From: Pseudomonadota bacterium | GTDB lineage: Bacteria; Pseudomonadota; Gammaproteobacteria; Steroidobacterales; Steroidobacteraceae | DNA length: 64,000 bases | Assembly (NCBI GenBank): GCA_021805865.1 | Contig: JAJZDX010000001.1 | Coordinates: 213,588 to 277,587 of the forward strand | Direction: 5' to 3' | Shown: in pieces, positions 61,774-64,000 of the stretch | Position numbering within the stretch: position 1 is the first letter of the stretch | Layout: the number at the start of each line of letters is the position of its first letter | Made by a program: the position numbers and the translations under genes | Notes under the pieces: generated by a model | What the model saw: only the letters and a program-made list of their open reading frames with translations | What the model was told of the DNA's origin: nothing | The model's database searches: none

Positions 61774-64000
61774 ATGACCTCTCGGCGCGAGTTGCTGCGC
61801 CTGCTGGCGCTCGGCGCTCCGCTGGCCACCGAGACGGGGTGGAGCGGCGCCACGATGCCGGCACCGGCCGGACCCTGCGACGTCGCGGCGACGGATGGCC
61901 GCGTCGAGTGGCGTGATGCCCCGCTCGGGATCGACGAGCCGCGGCCGCGCTTTTCCTGGACGCTGGCCGCGCGCGAGCCCGGTCGGCGGTTGCTGGGCCA
62001 AAGCGCCTGCCAGGTGATTGTCTCGAGGTCCCGCAGGGCGATCCGCCGCGGCCGCGGCGAGGTGTGGGACAGCGGCATGCGCCCGACCGCCGATCTGCGC
62101 ATCGTACCGGATCGCGATCTGCCGCTCGGCTCGCAGACAGCCTATTGGTGGGCCGTGCGCGTCTGGGACCAGCGAGGCCGGCCCGGTCGGTTCAGCGAGC
62201 CTGAGCGCTTCGGCACGGGCATTCTGTGCGAGACCGGCTGGCGTGCCGGCTGGATATCAGACGGCCCGGATTGGCCGGCGAGCCCTCTGCCGCCACCCGC
62301 CATCAACCACAGCCCGCCTGTCGAGCCGCGCCCCATGCCGCTGTTCCGGCGGGAGTTCAGGCTCGACAGGCCTTTGGCGCGCGCCATCGTGTCGGTATGT
62401 GGGCTCGGTCAATACGCGCTCTCGGTAAATGGCCGCCGCCCGACCGACAGCGTACTCCATCCCGGCTGGACGGATTATCGCAAGACCGTTCTCTACGACA
62501 CCTACGACGTCACCTCGCTGCTGGCCCAGGGTCCGAACGTGCTCGGGGTGATGCTCGGCAACGGATTCTTCAATGTGGAGAAGTATCCGGGACGCTATAC
62601 GAAGTTCGTCGGCCGCTTCGGCCGACCCAAGCTGATCCTGCAGCTGCGACTGCTGTTCACGGACGGCACCGAGCGTTACATCCTGAGTGACGAGCAGTGG
62701 CGAACGCACACCGGACCCATCGTACTGTCCTCGGTCTACGGCGGCGAGGATTGCGACGCGCGGCGCGGGCCGGTCGACTGGGACCGCCCCGGGTTTGAGG
62801 CGGACCACTGGGCACGCGTGACTCCCGTTTCGGGCCCCGGAGGGCGGCTGTGCGCGCAGAATGTGCCGCCGATCCGGGTGATGCGCACGCTCGCACCCGT
62901 GGCCATCACCCGGCCCAAGCCTGGTGTCTGGGTGTATGACCTTGGCGAGAACTTCTCCGGCTGGCCGGTCATACAGGTGCGGGGCCCGGGCGGGCGCACC
63001 GTCCGATTGCTGCCGGGTGAGCTGCTCGATGCGCAAGGCTGTGTCAGCCAACGCAGCGCGGCGGCCGGTCCGGGCGATGCCGTATGGTTCACCTATACGC
63101 TGGCGGGTACCGGTCTCGAGCGCTGGCATCCGCGCTTCAGCTATTACGGCTTTCGCTACGTGCAGGTCGAAGGCGCCGTGCCAAGCGGGGAGCACAGCGC
63201 CGACGTGCCGGAGCTGCTCAGCCTGGAGGGAGAATTTCTGCACGCCGCCCTGCCTCGCATCGGCGCGCTCGAGATCGGCGAGCCGCTGCTGCAGCGCATT
63301 CACCGGCTGATCCTGCAGGCGCTGCTGAGCAATACCTTCAGCGTCCTCACCGACTGTCCTCAGCGCGAGAAGCTCGGGTGGCTCGAGCAGACCTATCTCA
63401 ATGCCGATACCGTCTTTTACAACGAGCAGGCGGTGACGCTCTACGAGAAGATACTGGGCGACATGATGGACAGCCAGCTCCCCTCAGGGATGGTGCCGAG
63501 CATCGCACCGGAGTACGTGGCGTTCCTGAGCGCCGACGGGGGCGACTCGGCGTTTCGAGACTCGCCCGAGTGGGGCGCGGCGATCGTTCTGTCCCCATGG
63601 GCCGCTCACCGCTTCACCGGCGACCGCCGCATCCTCGAGCGGGGCTATCCGGCCATGCGCCGATACGCGCATTATCTGGCCTCCCGCGCCCGGGGCGATC
63701 TGCTCGACTACGGCCTCGGGGACTGGTTTGACTGGGGGCCGAAGCCGCCGGGGGAGTCGCAGCTGACCAGTAAGATGCTGACCGCGACTTCGACGTACTG
63801 CCGGCTGCTGAGCGCATTGTCGAGCATCGCGCGCCTGCTCGGCCACACGGCCGACGCGCGTCACTATGCCCGCCATGCCGTCGCGGTCCGCCGCGCCCTG
63901 AACCGCAGGCTGTTCAACCCGGTCACGAATCAATACGACCGGGGCAGTCAGACCGCCAACGCCATGCCGTTGGCGATCGGTCTGGTCCCGGCGCGCCACC
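61774..64000 (+). CDS. GH78 alpha-L-rhamnosidase, N-terminal part (cut by window edge)
   Basis: Third rhamnosidase; 742 residues are visible and the frame is open at the window end. It begins MTSRRELLRLLALGAPLA, a twin-arginine-like start with a short hydrophobic stretch. The Ig-like domain opens PRPRFSWTLAA-type sequence, followed by the Bac_rhamnosid_N domain (SVNGRRPTDSVLHPGWTDYRKTVLYDTYDV near residue 220), YDLGENFSGW near residue 390 and the catalytic-barrel motif DCPQREKLGWLEQ from residue 527. It differs strongly from the other two GH78 proteins. It is divergent from the TonB receptor gene. Confidence 0.92.
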   Translation, partial: MTSRRELLRLLALGAPLATETGWSGATMPAPAGPCDVAATDGRVEWRDAPLGIDEPRPRFSWTLAAREPGRRLLGQSACQVIVSRSRRAIRRGRGEVWDSGMRPTADLRIVPDRDLPLGSQTAYWWAVRVWDQRGRPGRFSEPERFGTGILCETGWRAGWISDGPDWPASPLPPPAINHSPPVEPRPMPLFRREFRLDRPLARAIVSVCGLGQYALSVNGRRPTDSVLHPGWTDYRKTVLYDTYDVTSLLAQGPNVLGVMLGNGFFNVEKYPGRYTKFVGRFGRPKLILQLRLLFTDGTERYILSDEQWRTHTGPIVLSSVYGGEDCDARRGPVDWDRPGFEADHWARVTPVSGPGGRLCAQNVPPIRVMRTLAPVAITRPKPGVWVYDLGENFSGWPVIQVRGPGGRTVRLLPGELLDAQGCVSQRSAAAGPGDAVWFTYTLAGTGLERWHPRFSYYGFRYVQVEGAVPSGEHSADVPELLSLEGEFLHAALPRIGALEIGEPLLQRIHRLILQALLSNTFSVLTDCPQREKLGWLEQTYLNADTVFYNEQAVTLYEKILGDMMDSQLPSGMVPSIAPEYVAFLSADGGDSAFRDSPEWGAAIVLSPWAAHRFTGDRRILERGYPAMRRYAHYLASRARGDLLDYGLGDWFDWGPKPPGESQLTSKMLTATSTYCRLLSALSSIARLLGHTADARHYARHAVAVRRALNRRLFNPVTNQYDRGSQTANAMPLAIGLVPARH

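Noticed and set aside
1-64000. Insertion sequence, integrase, phage gene, tRNA or CRISPR array explaining the accessory region
   Set aside because: None was seen on either strand; the only sign of rearrangement is the decayed locus at 45-48 kb.

Overview
The window is high-GC DNA from a gammaproteobacterium, probably of the Xanthomonadales/Steroidobacteraceae type. This placement is an inference from gene content: ArgR beside argG, the TamA/TamB pair, xanthomonad-style TonB-dependent receptors and glycosidases. Apart from one decayed patch near 45-48 kb the genes are tightly packed and intact. No RNA genes, insertion sequences, phage genes or CRISPR arrays were seen.

Layout. 1-14.5 kb is core genome: argG (cut by the window edge), argR with a palindromic operator, tamB-tamA, an NRDE protein, nudC, an orphan FlhC-like activator divergent from an unknown gene, an isoaspartyl peptidase and pyruvate carboxylase. 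14.5-64 kb is an accessory carbohydrate-use region. (a) 14.5-16.4 kb: a PF10091/GH144-type glycosidase. (b) 16.8-27.1 kb, minus strand: a ten-gene run (CaiB/BaiF CoA-transferase, MaoC, RbsBAC-type importer, IclR, a solute-binding-like protein, Gfo/Idh/MocA oxidoreductase, SDR, FMN hydroxyacid oxidase). It is divergent from (c) 27.2-32.7 kb, plus strand: a second solute-binding-like protein, a GH127-like glycosidase, a RuBisCO-like protein and a DUF1537 acid-sugar kinase. (d) 32.7-44.1 kb, minus strand: a nine-gene run for L-rhamnose (RhmD, FAH hydrolase, SDR, lactonase, RhaT, SGNH esterase, GH78, Asp/Glu racemase, MFS), divergent from its own IclR regulator. (e) 45.2-47.9 kb: a decayed two-component/RND efflux locus. 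(f) 47.8-64 kb: a glycosidase cluster (two more GH78, tandem GH42, GH29, a beta-propeller hydrolase), L-rhamnose 1-dehydrogenase and a TonB-dependent receptor.

How it fits together. Outer-membrane uptake (TonB receptor) and exported enzymes (GH78 x3, GH42 x2, GH29, GH127-like, propeller hydrolase, SGNH esterase) would take apart a rhamnose-, galactose- and fucose-bearing plant glycan such as rhamnogalacturonan. L-rhamnose would enter by RhaT and pass through the non-phosphorylating route: RhaDH (56.8 kb), lactonase, RhmD, SDR, FAH, giving pyruvate and L-lactate. The FMN-dependent oxidase at 16.8 kb could then use the lactate. A related sequence motif lies at three promoters of this system (44.2, 50.8 and 61.7 kb), suggesting one regulon.

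The most novel-looking part is the divergent pair (b)+(c). A RuBisCO-like protein and a DUF1537 kinase are known partners in branched acid-sugar (apiose/apionate) catabolism. Here they are translationally coupled to a GH127-like glycosidase and face a sugar ABC importer, CoA-transferase/MaoC genes and two solute-binding-like proteins that lack signal peptides. The substrate cannot be read from the sequence.
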